64,000 nucleotides of DNA from Agromyces mangrovi (GTDB lineage Bacteria; Actinomycetota; Actinomycetes; Actinomycetales; Microbacteriaceae). Below the pieces are notes generated by a model. That model saw nothing but the letters and a program-made list of their open reading frames with translations, was not told the origin of the DNA and ran no database searches. The stretch covers positions 1,364,001 through 1,428,000 of the forward strand of contig NZ_AP027737.1 of the NCBI RefSeq assembly GCF_030296695.1, in the 5' to 3' direction. The translations under genes and the position numbers were made by a program. Positions within the stretch are counted from its first letter, which is position 1. Every line of letters starts with the position of its first letter. Shown here piece after piece: positions 19,529 through 27,970 of this stretch.

Positions 19529-20541
19529 GCCTTCGCCGTGATGTGGTCGGAGAGCGCGGGGATCACGGTCTCGCCGTAGACCCGCAGCGTCTCCTCCTTG
19601 TTGTCGTGCTGGAGGTAGCCGGCGAAGTGGTCGACGCCGATCGCCTTGAGCTCCTCGAGCTTGGCGATGTGGTCGTCGGCGGTGCCGAGCAGGCAGAACC
19701 GGTCGACGATCTCGTCGGGCACGAAGTCGACGTGGTCGTTCTCGGCGCGGCCGTGCGTGTTGTAGTCGTAGCCGGTGCGCCCCGCGATGTAGTCGGTGAG
19801 CGCCTCGGGCACCTCGCCGTGCGTGCCGTACTTCGCGACGATGTCGGCCACGTGGTTGCCGACCATGCCGCCGAACCAGCGGCACTGGTCGCGCATGTGC
19901 TCCCAGTCGTCGCCGATGTAGAACGGCGCCGCCACGCAGAACGTGATCGCGTCGGGGTCGCGGCCCGCGGCCTCGGCCGCCTTGCGCACGGTGCGGATCA
20001 TCCACTTCGCGATGTCGACGTCGGCGAGCTGCAGGATGAACCCGTCGCCCACCTCGCCCGTGAGCTTCAGCGCCATCGGTCCGTAGGCGGCGACCCACAC
20101 CTCGAGCTCGGAGCCCACCGACCACGGGAACCGCAGCATCGACCCCTTGTACTCGACCTCGCGCGAGTTGCCGAGCTCGCGGATCACGTGGATCGACTCG
20201 CGCAACTCCTTCATCGTCACGGGCTTGCCGTTGGTCACGCGCACCGCCGAGTCGCCGCGGCCGATACCGCAGATCGTGCGGTTGCCGTACATCTCGTTGA
20301 GCGTCGCGAAGGTCGACGCGGTGACGGTCCAGTCGCGCGTGGCCGGGTTCGTCACGAACGGGCCGACCTTGATGCGCTTCGTCTCGGCGAGGATCTGCGA
20401 GTGGATGACGTACGGCTCCTGCCAGAGCAGGTGCGAGTCGAACGTCCACACCGTGCTGAAGCCGTGCGCCTCGGCGAGTTGCGAGAGCTGCACGGCGCGC
20501 GCCGACGGCGGGTTGGTCTGGAGTACTGCTCCGAAGTCCAT
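19525..20541 (-). CDS. LLM class flavin/F420-dependent oxidoreductase
   Basis: This 338-residue protein has the luciferase-like TIM barrel (MDFGAVLQTNPPSARAV start; GIGRGDSAVRVTNGKPVT phosphate-binding region near residues 85-105). It resembles the TIGR03842 group of predicted F420-dependent oxidoreductases, which I recall as often lying next to dihydropyrimidinase genes. It sits between the dihydropyrimidinase gene and the ABC permeases, with a four-base overlap to the latter. No dihydropyrimidine dehydrogenase is present in the cluster, so this enzyme is the candidate redox step; this is inference. The ATG at 20541 follows GAAGGAAC. Confidence 0.85.
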   Translation of the reverse strand: MDFGAVLQTNPPSARAVQLSQLAEAHGFSTVWTFDSHLLWQEPYVIHSQILAETKRIKVGPFVTNPATRDWTVTASTFATLNEMYGNRTICGIGRGDSAVRVTNGKPVTMKELRESIHVIRELGNSREVEYKGSMLRFPWSVGSELEVWVAAYGPMALKLTGEVGDGFILQLADVDIAKWMIRTVRKAAEAAGRDPDAITFCVAAPFYIGDDWEHMRDQCRWFGGMVGNHVADIVAKYGTHGEVPEALTDYIAGRTGYDYNTHGRAENDHVDFVPDEIVDRFCLLGTADDHIAKLEELKAIGVDHFAGYLQHDNKEETLRVYGETVIPALSDHITAKA

Positions 20542-20579
20542 GCTGTGTTCCTTCGTGCGGGGTGGGTGCGACAGGTGGT

Positions 20580-20624
20580 GAGCGGATGCCCCTGGGCCGA
20601 CGTGCGCCTCAGGGGCATCCGCTC
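20580..20624 (-). terminator. Perfect 15-bp hairpin after dihydropyrimidinase
   Basis: GAGCGGATGCCCCTG (20580-20594) and CAGGGGCATCCGCTC (20610-20624) are perfect complements around a 15-base loop, starting five bases past the dihydropyrimidinase stop. Both arms are the GGATGCC/GGCATCC motif. Confidence 0.6.
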
Positions 20625-20628
20625 GCCC

Positions 20629-22065
20629 CTAGACGAGGTACTGGGTGAGTCCCCGCTTGATGAAGCGGCCGTCGCCCTTGGCGCCGAGGTAGGCGTTGTC
20701 GTCGACGATCACCTTGCCGCGCGAGAGCACCGTGTCGACATGGCCGTCGATCTCGTAGCCCTCCCAGGCGGAGTGGTCCATCGCCATGTGGTGCGTCTTG
20801 TCGATGCCGATCGAGGTGTGCCCGTTCGGGTCGTAGACGACGATGTCGGCGTCGGCGCCGGGCTGGATGACGCCCTTCTGGCCATACATGCCGAACATGC
20901 GCGCCGGGGTCGTGCTCGTGAGCTCGACCCAGCGCTCGAGGGTGATCTCGCCGGTCACGACGCCCTGGTACATGAGGTCCATGCGGTGCTCGATCGAGCC
21001 GATGCCGTTCGGGATCTTGCGGAAGTCGCCGAGGCCGAGCTCCTTCTGGTCCTTCATGCAGAACGGGCAGTGGTCGGTCGAGACCATCTGCAGGTCGTTC
21101 GTGCGCAGCGCCTGCCACATGGCGTCCTGGTGGCCCTCCTCGCGCGAGCGCAGCGGCGTCGAGCACACCCACTTGGCGCCCTCGAACTTCCCCCACTCGT
21201 CGCTGGAGGCGCCGAGCTGCTCCTCGAGCGAGAGGTAGAGGTACTGCGGGCAGGTCTCGCCGAAGACGTTCTGGCCCTTGTCGCGCGCCCAGGCGAGCTG
21301 CTCGACGGCCTGCTTGGCGGAGACGTGCACGACGTACAGCGGCGCGCCGGTGAGGTTCGCGAGCATGATCGCGCGGTGCGTCGCCTCCTCCTCCATCTGC
21401 CAGGCGCGGGCGATGCCATGGAAGTACGGGTCGGTCTTGCCCTCCTCGATCAGCTGCTCGGCGAGCACGTCGATGGCAGGGCCGTTCTCGGCGTGCATCA
21501 TCGTGAGCATGCCGGTGTCGCGGCTGACCTGCATGGCCTTCAGCACCTGCGCGTCGTCGGAGTAGAAGACGCCCGGGTAGGCCATGAACAGCTTGAAGCT
21601 CGTCACGCCCTGGTCGGGCAGCGTCTTCATCGCCTCGATCGCATCGGCGTCGACGCCGCCGACGATCTGGTGGAAGCCGTAGTCGATGGCGCACTCGCCG
21701 GCGGCCTTCGCGTGCCACGCGTCGAGGCCGTCCTGCACGCGCTCGCCGTAGCGCTGCACGGCGAAGTCGACGATCGAGGTCGTGCCGCCGTGGGCCGCGG
21801 CGCGGGTGCCGGTCTCGAACGTGTCGATCGCGGCGGTGCCGCCGAACGGCAGCTCCATGTGGGTGTGGGCGTCGATGCCGCCGGGGATCACGTACTTGCC
21901 GGTCGCGTCGATCACGGTGTCGACGCCCGACTTCAGGTCGGTGCCGAGCAGCTCGCTGCCGGGCTCGAGCACGGCGACGATGCGCTCGCCGTCGACGAGC
22001 ACGTCGGCGTTCGCCCGGCCGGTCGCGCTGACGACCGTGCCGCCGGTGATGAGGGTGGTTGCCAT
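20629..22065 (-). CDS. hydA: Dihydropyrimidinase (D-hydantoinase)
   Basis: This 478-residue zinc amidohydrolase opens dihydrouracil/dihydrothymine (or 5-substituted hydantoins) to N-carbamoyl-beta-amino acids. It shows the metal motif DAHTH (GGIDAHTHMELPFGG), the carbamylated Lys in SFKLFMAYPG, His ligands in VVHVSA and the catalytic Asp in STDHCPF, all in family order and spacing. The start at ATG 22065 follows AAGGAGCG. The next gene upstream encodes beta-ureidopropionase, giving consecutive pathway steps. Confidence 0.95.
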   Translation of the reverse strand: MATTLITGGTVVSATGRANADVLVDGERIVAVLEPGSELLGTDLKSGVDTVIDATGKYVIPGGIDAHTHMELPFGGTAAIDTFETGTRAAAHGGTTSIVDFAVQRYGERVQDGLDAWHAKAAGECAIDYGFHQIVGGVDADAIEAMKTLPDQGVTSFKLFMAYPGVFYSDDAQVLKAMQVSRDTGMLTMMHAENGPAIDVLAEQLIEEGKTDPYFHGIARAWQMEEEATHRAIMLANLTGAPLYVVHVSAKQAVEQLAWARDKGQNVFGETCPQYLYLSLEEQLGASSDEWGKFEGAKWVCSTPLRSREEGHQDAMWQALRTNDLQMVSTDHCPFCMKDQKELGLGDFRKIPNGIGSIEHRMDLMYQGVVTGEITLERWVELTSTTPARMFGMYGQKGVIQPGADADIVVYDPNGHTSIGIDKTHHMAMDHSAWEGYEIDGHVDTVLSRGKVIVDDNAYLGAKGDGRFIKRGLTQYLV

Positions 22066-22120
22066 GGTGCGCTCCTTCGCTGGATGCGGGTCAGGATGTG
22101 TCTCTGGCGCCGGATCGCCC

Positions 22121-22152
22121 CGGGGCATCCGTGAGAGGTGTCGGATGCCCCG
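22121..22152 (-). terminator. Hairpin between beta-ureidopropionase and dihydropyrimidinase genes
   Basis: CGGGGCATCCG (22121-22131) and CGGATGCCCCG (22142-22152) are exact complements around a ten-base loop, 11 bases past the stop at 22163. It may partly terminate or stabilise the first message of the operon. Confidence 0.45.
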
Positions 22153-22162
22153 TGGCGACGTC

Positions 22163-23011
22163 TCAGGGCTTCGGGATCGACGTGTACGACTCGGGGCGCC
22201 GGTCGCGGTAGAACTGCCAGGCGTTGCGCACCTGGCGGATCATGTCCATGTCGAGGTCGCGCACGACGATCTCCTCGTCGTGGGCCGAGCCGTACTCGCC
22301 GACGATGTTGCCCTGCGGGTCGCAGAACTGGCTCGAGCCGTAGAAGTCGACGGCGAGGTCGCCGTACTCGTTGTCCTCGCGGCCGACGCGGTTGGGCGCG
22401 GCGACGAAGTACCCGTTGGCGGCCGCGGCGGCGGGCTGCTCGATCTCCCACAGGCGGTTCGACAGGCCGGGCTTGGTCGCGTTCGGGTTGAACACGATCT
22501 GCGCGCCGTTCAGGCCCAGCTCGCGCCAGCCCTCGGGGAAGTGCCGGTCGTAGCAGATGTACACGCCGATCGGCCCGACCGCGGTCTGGAAGACCGGGTA
22601 GCCGAGGTTGCCGGGGCGGAAGTAGAACTTCTCCCAGAACTTGTCGAGGTTCGGGATGTGGTGCTTGCGGTACGAGCCGAGGATGGTTCCGTCGCTGTCG
22701 ACCACGACCGCGGTGTTGTAGTACACCCCGGGCTGCTCCTCCTCGTAGATCGGGAGCACCATCACCAGGCCGAGCTCCTTCGCGAGCGCCGCGAAGCGCT
22801 GCACGATCGGGCCGTCGGCCGGCTCGGCGAAGTCGTAGTACTTCACGTCCTCGGTGATGCCGAAGTAGGGGCCGTAGAACAGCTCCTGGAAGCAGATCAC
22901 CTGGGCGCCCTGCTCCTTGGCGTCGCGGGCGAACTGCTCGTGCTTGTCGAGCATCGAGTCCTTGTCGCCGGTCCACGTGGTCTGCGTGATCGCCGCTCGA
23001 ACGATCGTCAT
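22163..23011 (-). CDS. Beta-ureidopropionase / N-carbamoyl amidase (nitrilase superfamily)
   Basis: This 282-residue carbon-nitrogen hydrolase hydrolyses N-carbamoyl-beta-alanine to beta-alanine, CO2 and ammonia. The Glu-Lys-Cys triad is visible as E in FQELF (about residue 43), K in YRKHHIP (near 118) and C in ICYDRHFPE (near 152). The GPYFG segment after the Glu is characteristic of beta-ureidopropionases and N-carbamoylputrescine amidases. Its place directly before dihydropyrimidinase favours the former. It is divergent from the MocR regulator. Confidence 0.93.
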   Translation of the reverse strand: MTIVRAAITQTTWTGDKDSMLDKHEQFARDAKEQGAQVICFQELFYGPYFGITEDVKYYDFAEPADGPIVQRFAALAKELGLVMVLPIYEEEQPGVYYNTAVVVDSDGTILGSYRKHHIPNLDKFWEKFYFRPGNLGYPVFQTAVGPIGVYICYDRHFPEGWRELGLNGAQIVFNPNATKPGLSNRLWEIEQPAAAAANGYFVAAPNRVGREDNEYGDLAVDFYGSSQFCDPQGNIVGEYGSAHDEEIVVRDLDMDMIRQVRNAWQFYRDRRPESYTSIPKP

Positions 23012-23222
23012 GCTGCCTCCTGAGTCGGTCGGCGTCGTTGCCGCCGCTCGGTGGGCCGGTGGGCCTACCGGGCGCTGGGGGAACGCCGAGTCGTGATGCC
23101 GATGGAACGTGTCTGCCCGGGCTCCGCGCCCGTTCTGTTATTCTTCGGCGTGAACATTTCTCTTGTGTTTCACCCTGTGACGTTGTGGTTAATCATCCTG
23201 TCCCTCTCTTCGTCAGGAGGCA
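23012..23222. promoter_or_regulatory. Divergent promoter region, pyrimidine cluster / MocR regulator
   Basis: This 211-base gap has an AT-richer core (23135-23205). It contains an imperfect inverted repeat GTGAACA (23150-23156) / TGTTTCAC (23166-23173) and a nearby GTTTCACCCTGTGAC. These are candidate sites for the MocR protein, or for a nitrogen regulator; they are not assignable from sequence alone. Confidence 0.4.
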
Positions 23223-24847
23223 ATGGTCGTGTCGAGTATTCGTGTGGGTGGTGAGTCGGTTCAGGGCGTGACGGATGCCGGTGGGTCGGCCGCGTCCGGC
23301 TCACGCGGTGCTTCGGTGACGGATGCCCCCGGGTCGGCGCCCTCCGACGGCACGTCGCGGGGCGGGGCGGATGCCGCTCGGTCCGCGCCCGACCTCGCCG
23401 CCCTGTTCCCCGGGCTCGACGCGTCGCCGGAGTTCCCCGACCGCACGCCCCGCGCGATCGCCGCAGTGCTCGCGCGCCTCATCAACGACGGCGACCTGGC
23501 ACCCGGCATCCGTCTGCCCACCGTGCGCGAGCTCGGCACCGCGCTCGGTGTCAGCCCCGCCACCATCAGCCAGTCATGGCAGGCGCTCGCCCGCGCCGGC
23601 CTGATCGAGTCACGCGGCCGCGCCGGCTCGTTCGTGCGCGACACCGCCCCGACCTGGCTCGCCCCCGCATGCGCGGCATGGCCGCGCCCGACGACCCCGT
23701 GCGGCTCGACCTCTCGCGCGGCACGCCCGACCCCCTGCTGCTGCCGCCGCTCGGTCCGGCGCTCTCGCGCGTCTCGGCCCGCGCCGAGACGGGCAGCTAC
23801 CAGCAGGAGCCCGTGATCCCCGAGCTCGCGACTGTGCTCGCTTCGTCCTGGCCGGCGAAGGCCGAGACGATCATGGTCGTCGACGGCGCGCTCGACGCGA
23901 TCAGCCGCACCCTCGAGCAGGTCGTGCGCCTGGGCGACCGCGTCGTGGTGGAGCATCCGGGCTTCCCGCCGTTCCTCGACCTGATCGAGCTGCTCGGGGC
24001 CGAGCCCGTGCCGGTGCGCATGGACGCCTCGGGCGTGCTGCCCGAGGCGCTCGCTGCCGCGCTGCTGCGCCGGCCGGCCGCGGTGCTGCTGCAACCGCGC
24101 GCGCAGAACCCGACCGGCGCGTCGATGACACCGGAGCGGGCCGAGGCGCTGGCGGGGGTCATCCGGCACGCGCCCGACGTCGACCACCTGCTCGTCGTTG
24201 AGGACGACCATTCGGGCCTCATCTCGACCGAGGGCGACGTGACCCTCGGCACCTGGCTGCCCGAGCGCGTCGTGCACGTGCGCAGCTTCTCGAAGTCGCA
24301 CGGACCCGACCTGCGCATCGCCGCCCTCGGCGGGCCGCGCGAGCTCGTCGAACGCGTGATCGCACGCCGCATGATCGGACCCGGCTGGACCTCGCGGATG
24401 CTCCAGGGCATCCTCCTCGACCTGCTCACCGACGGCGCCTCGATCGATGCCGTCGCCGAGGCCCGGCGGCAGTACTACACGCGCCAGCGCGCGCTCGGGG
24501 ATGCGCTCCGGGCACGGGGCGTCGAGGTCGCGCACGCCGACGGCATCAACATGTGGGTGCCGGTGCTCAGCGAGCGGTCGGCGCTCGTGCAACTCGCGGC
24601 CGGGGGCATCCGGGTGGCGGGCGGCACGCCGTTCCTGGCTGCGGGGGCGGATGCGTCAGGGGCCGGGGTTGGGGGTGCGGGGTCGTCCGCGCGGTCGGGC
24701 GGGTCGTCGTCGCGGTCCGGGGGCTCGCCGGCGCGGCGCCCGCGGGACTTCGTGCGCGTGACCGTCGGGGTCGTGCGCGAGGGCATCGACGACGTGGCCG
24801 ACGCGCTGGCGACGGCCGCGCACCACCATGCCGCGGGCGGCTACTGA
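23223..24847 (+). CDS. MocR-type regulator (GntR wHTH + aminotransferase domain), frameshifted
   Basis: Restoring one base gives 541 residues. A Ser/Gly/Ala-rich leader of about 60 residues is followed by a GntR winged helix (LPTVRELGTALGVSPATISQSW, residues 98-119 in part) and a fold-type I PLP domain with the Lys in SFSKSHGPDLRIA. The frame changes at the C-run 23662-23666. A Gly/Ser-rich stretch (GVGGAGSSARSGG region) interrupts the C-terminal domain near residue 490. The ATG at 23223 follows AGGAGG. Being divergent from the beta-ureidopropionase gene, it is the likely regulator of pyrimidine catabolism. Confidence 0.85.
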
Positions 24848-25359
24848 GGCGCGGGACGCTCCGCCCACTCGGCGGAGGTCAGCTCGAACCGGCGGTACCG
24901 CGACGACGTGCCGAGGAAGTCCTCCGCGCCCCCAGCGCCGGTCTCGCGCATGCCGACCCGGCGGAGGACCCGCACCGAGTGGACGTTGGCCTGCACCGCC
25001 TCCGCCCAGATGCGGGCGAGCCCCAGCACCCGGAACCCGTGGGCAAGGCCGGCGGATGCCGCTGCGGTACCCAACCCCCGGTGCCAACGGGCCGATGGGC
25101 CGATCAGGAAGCCCAGCTCGCGTGCGTCGTCGGCGTCACCGTGGAGGTCGACGTATCCCACCGCCTCGCCGTCGTGGAGTGCGAGCAATCGGATCAGCAG
25201 CGGATCCGGCGCGGCGATAGCCTCCCGCCACCACAGGACCGCATCGTCGGGTGACGTGCGCACCCGCCATCCCGCGTGGGCGCAGAACACCGGATCGACC
25301 GCCCACGACGCGAGCGTCTCGGCGTCGGCGGCCTCCAGCGGGCGCAACTCGAGTTCCAC
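24841..25359 (-). CDS. GNAT family N-acetyltransferase
   Basis: This 172-residue protein has the acetyl-CoA loop RWHRGLGTAAASAGL near residues 90-104 (R-G-X-G-X-A), a preceding strand ELGFLIGP, and the downstream VQANVHSVRVLRRVGM motif B, as in RimJ/RimL-like acetyltransferases. The GTG at 25359 gives the normal N-terminus ELRPLEAAD. Its 3' end overlaps the convergent MocR gene by seven bases. The acceptor substrate is unknown. Confidence 0.88.
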   Translation of the reverse strand: MELELRPLEAADAETLASWAVDPVFCAHAGWRVRTSPDDAVLWWREAIAAPDPLLIRLLALHDGEAVGYVDLHGDADDARELGFLIGPSARWHRGLGTAAASAGLAHGFRVLGLARIWAEAVQANVHSVRVLRRVGMRETGAGGAEDFLGTSSRYRRFELTSAEWAERPAPQ

Positions 25360-25568
25360 GCGCCAAACCTAGCGAGCGGAGGGCGGGCTTGGACGATTGC
25401 GGGACGACGACCATGGGTGAGCACGACCGGTCGCGTCGTCGCCGGCGCACGACCTGCCCACCCTTCGTCGACTCCTCCACAGGACCCGCTCCTGGCAGAC
25501 CTGTGGAGAGCGAAATCGCAGGTCACGGCTCGTATCTGAATGTCAGTGGCCCCTGCCACCATGAAGAC

Positions 25569-27191
25569 ATGGAAGCCCCCGTCGCAGCGCTGTCGAGAGA
25601 CCTCGATGCGCTTCGCGATGCCTGGAACGGCGGGGTCCCGGCATTCGCCGGGCGATCGGCATCCCCTGCCACGGCACCCGCCGCACCCGCCCACTCCGCA
25701 CCCGCCCACTCCGGAGCCGGCGACGACACCGAGTCCGCCGCCGAGTCCGCCGCCGACGCGGGGTTCGGCGCGGAGGCGGGGTTCGGCGACGACGCCGGGT
25801 TCGGCGATTCCGACGGCGCCGCAGCGTTCGGCGAACTGAGCGACGACGGGCTCGTGCGCGTGACCGCCGCGCTCTCGCAGGCGCGGCGCGACGTCGAGTC
25901 GCTGCTCGCCCAGGCGTCGGCGGAGGTCGCGCGGCGGTCGCGACGCGAACTCGGTGCCGACGGGCTCGCGAAGCAGCGTGGCTTCCACAACCCCGCGCGG
26001 CTCATCGCCGCATCCACCGGCGCCAGCACCGGCGACGCGGCGAAGCTCATCTCGGTCGGCACCGCCACCGCCGACCGCACGTCGTTCGTCGGCGAGCGGC
26101 TGCCGGCGAGGCACCCGCATGTCGCAGCCGCACTGCGCGCGGGCACGATCAGCGTCGACGCCGCCTCCGCGATCACGGGCATGCTCGAGCGGGTACGACT
26201 GCGGGCCGACCGCGTGCACGCCGAGCAGGTCGAGTCGGTGCTGGCCGGCCACGCCGCGATGCTCACGCTCGAGCAGTTGCAGCGCGCCGTGAAGCACGCT
26301 GAGGCGCGGCTCGATCCCGACGGCGTCGCGCCGCGCGAGGAGGAGCTGCGCGAGGAGCGCTCGCTCACCATCCGCGAGGAACGCGGCGGAATGGTCGTGC
26401 TGCGGGCGCGCCTCGACCCCGTCACGGCAGCGCCGGTGAAGGCCGCGATCGGCGCGTTCGTCACCGACGTGCTGCGCTCCGGTGGGTCCGACGAGTCCTG
26501 CGATGCGAGCGGTACGCACCCTCGATCGGAGGGCGGGCCACACCCGAGGCCGACTGTCGGCGGCATCGATCCGCTGACCGGAACCGTGACGAGCGGGGTG
26601 GCGGCGGGGCAGCGCACGATCCCGCAGCTCCAGGCCGACGCACTCGCAGCGCTCGCAGGGCACGTGATCGGATGCTCCGGGGCATCCGCTCCCCTCGCCC
26701 GCACCACCGTCGTGGTGCGCGTCGACCTCGCCGACCTCCAGGCGGGCACCGGCGTCGCCACGATCGACGGCATCGACCAGCCGATCCCGGCCGGCGCCGT
26801 GCGACGCATGGCCGCCGACGCGGAGGTGATCCCGGCCGTGATGGGCGGCGAGAGCGTGCCGCTCGACCTCGGCCGCGCCGCTCGGCTGTTCACGCGCGAG
26901 CAGCGCCTCGCGCTCGCCGAACGTGATGGGGGCTGCGCCTCGTGCGGCCAGAACGTCACGTGGGCCGAGGCGCACCACATCCGCTGGTGGGAACGCGACG
27001 CCGGCCCGACCGACCTCGACAACGGCGTGATGCTGTGCAGCTTCTGCCACCACTCGGTGCACCGCGAGGGGTGGGGTGTCTCGGTGCGCGACGGCACCGT
27101 CTGGTTCGTGCCGCCACCGCACGTCGACCCGACGCAGCGACCCCGTCTCGGCGGGCTCGCGCGATTCGACGTGCCCGCGCGAGTCGCCTGA
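25569..27191 (+). CDS. DUF222 / HNH endonuclease domain protein (13E12-repeat type)
   Basis: This 540-residue protein of the actinobacterial DUF222-HNH family (related to the mycobacterial 13E12 repeats) has DUF222 at about residues 90-340. A C-terminal HNH nuclease module (CASCGQNVTWAEAHHIRWW, then DLDNGVMLCSFCHHSVHREGW) has its zinc Cys pairs and His residues intact. Residues 30-85 are low complexity with repeated PAHS and AGFGx units. The start at 25569 is the first ATG that removes an Arg/Pro-rich upstream extension. Such genes are multicopy in many actinobacteria, and their role is unresolved. The frame is intact. Confidence 0.9.
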   Translation: MEAPVAALSRDLDALRDAWNGGVPAFAGRSASPATAPAAPAHSAPAHSGAGDDTESAAESAADAGFGAEAGFGDDAGFGDSDGAAAFGELSDDGLVRVTAALSQARRDVESLLAQASAEVARRSRRELGADGLAKQRGFHNPARLIAASTGASTGDAAKLISVGTATADRTSFVGERLPARHPHVAAALRAGTISVDAASAITGMLERVRLRADRVHAEQVESVLAGHAAMLTLEQLQRAVKHAEARLDPDGVAPREEELREERSLTIREERGGMVVLRARLDPVTAAPVKAAIGAFVTDVLRSGGSDESCDASGTHPRSEGGPHPRPTVGGIDPLTGTVTSGVAAGQRTIPQLQADALAALAGHVIGCSGASAPLARTTVVVRVDLADLQAGTGVATIDGIDQPIPAGAVRRMAADAEVIPAVMGGESVPLDLGRAARLFTREQRLALAERDGGCASCGQNVTWAEAHHIRWWERDAGPTDLDNGVMLCSFCHHSVHREGWGVSVRDGTVWFVPPPHVDPTQRPRLGGLARFDVPARVA

Positions 27192-27199
27192 GGCCCGGC

Positions 27200-27345
27200 A
27201 CCCCTGCGCGCCTCCACCCCCTCCGCGCCTCCACACCTCTCCGCGCCTCCGCCCCTCTCCGCGCCTCCGCCCCCCCTGCGCGCCTCCGCACCGCCCCTGC
27301 GCGCCTCCGCACCCCCTGCGCGCCTCCGCACCTCTCCGCGCTGCC
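27200..27345. repeat. Pyrimidine-rich minisatellite, core GCGCCTCC
   Basis: About eight imperfect tandem copies of a 16-21-base unit (variants of CTCCGCGCCTCCGCAC and CCTGCGCGCCTCCGCAC) follow the HNH gene. The top strand is nearly purine-poor. Together with 27346-27584 this forms a 393-base stretch without a recognisable gene. Confidence 0.8.
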
Positions 27346-27383
27346 GGGCCGCTTCGCAGCACGCGCCGTCGAGCCATCCCCGC

Positions 27384-27429
27384 GCACCCCGGGAACTCTG
27401 CGCGCCCACGCACCCCGGGAACTCTGCGC
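27384..27429. repeat. Two copies of GCACCCCGGGAACTCTGCGC
   Basis: Identical 20-base copies lie at 27384-27403 and 27410-27429 (period 26). Each contains CCCGGG. They sit downstream of the minisatellite and before the small membrane gene. Confidence 0.7.
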
Positions 27430-27584
27430 CCACGCATCCCCGGCGACCCCGGCGCGCCCCACGCACCCACCCCACTCGCCCGCCGACCGCACGCCACGAT
27501 CCGGACCCGCGCATGTGCAGACCGAAGGCGTGCCACGAAGGTCGCGTGCTACGTTCGCCGCGCACGCCGATCTGAGGGAAGCCG

Positions 27585-27926
27585 ATGCCCACGTCCGCTC
27601 GCACCACCCGCACGCCCGTCTCGCATCTGCTCGCGCACGCGGCCGGCGCGGCGCTGCTCGTGAACGCCGTGCCGCACGGGGTGCACGGGCTGTCGGGCAA
27701 CAAGTTCCAGAGCCCGTTCGGGCGCCCGCCCGGCGTGGGCGAGTCGTCGCCCGAGACGAACGTCGTGTGGAGCGGCGCGAACGCGATCGGCGGCGCCGCC
27801 CTCCTGTTCGGGGTCGGGCGGTTCCGCTTCGGCGCCAACGCCGACACCGTGGTGACGTTGGCGAGCGCGTGGGCCGCCGGCATCGCGATCTCCCACTACT
27901 TCGCCGGCGTGCGCGGGACGCGCTGA
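27585..27926 (+). CDS. Conserved small membrane protein
   Basis: This 113-residue protein begins at an ATG preceded by GAGGGAAGCC. Hydrophobic segments are at about residues 13-28, 63-78 and 86-103. The motif VPHGVHGLSGNKFQSPFGRPPG, here described by its ends at residues 29-50, followed by SSPETNVVWSGAN, is one I recognise from uncharacterised membrane proteins in which PHFVHG...PPGVG...SP.VNVLWG is conserved. No enzymatic function is known. Repeat-rich DNA flanks it on both sides. Confidence 0.7.
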   Translation: MPTSARTTRTPVSHLLAHAAGAALLVNAVPHGVHGLSGNKFQSPFGRPPGVGESSPETNVVWSGANAIGGAALLFGVGRFRFGANADTVVTLASAWAAGIAISHYFAGVRGTR

Positions 27927-27970
27927 CCAGCGGCATCCGCCCCCACCCGCCCGTGCACCGGCCGCCCGAA

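Noticed and set aside
23150..23200. GlnR box (GTnAC-N6-GAAAC) in the pyrimidine promoter
   Set aside because: The complement of GTTTCACCCTGTGAC has the two halves but a five-base rather than six-base spacer, and no second box; kept only as a generic regulatory region.
25569..27191. HNH gene as part of an insertion sequence or intein
   Set aside because: No inverted terminal repeats, target duplications, intein splicing motifs or transposase; it fits the common DUF222-HNH chromosomal family.
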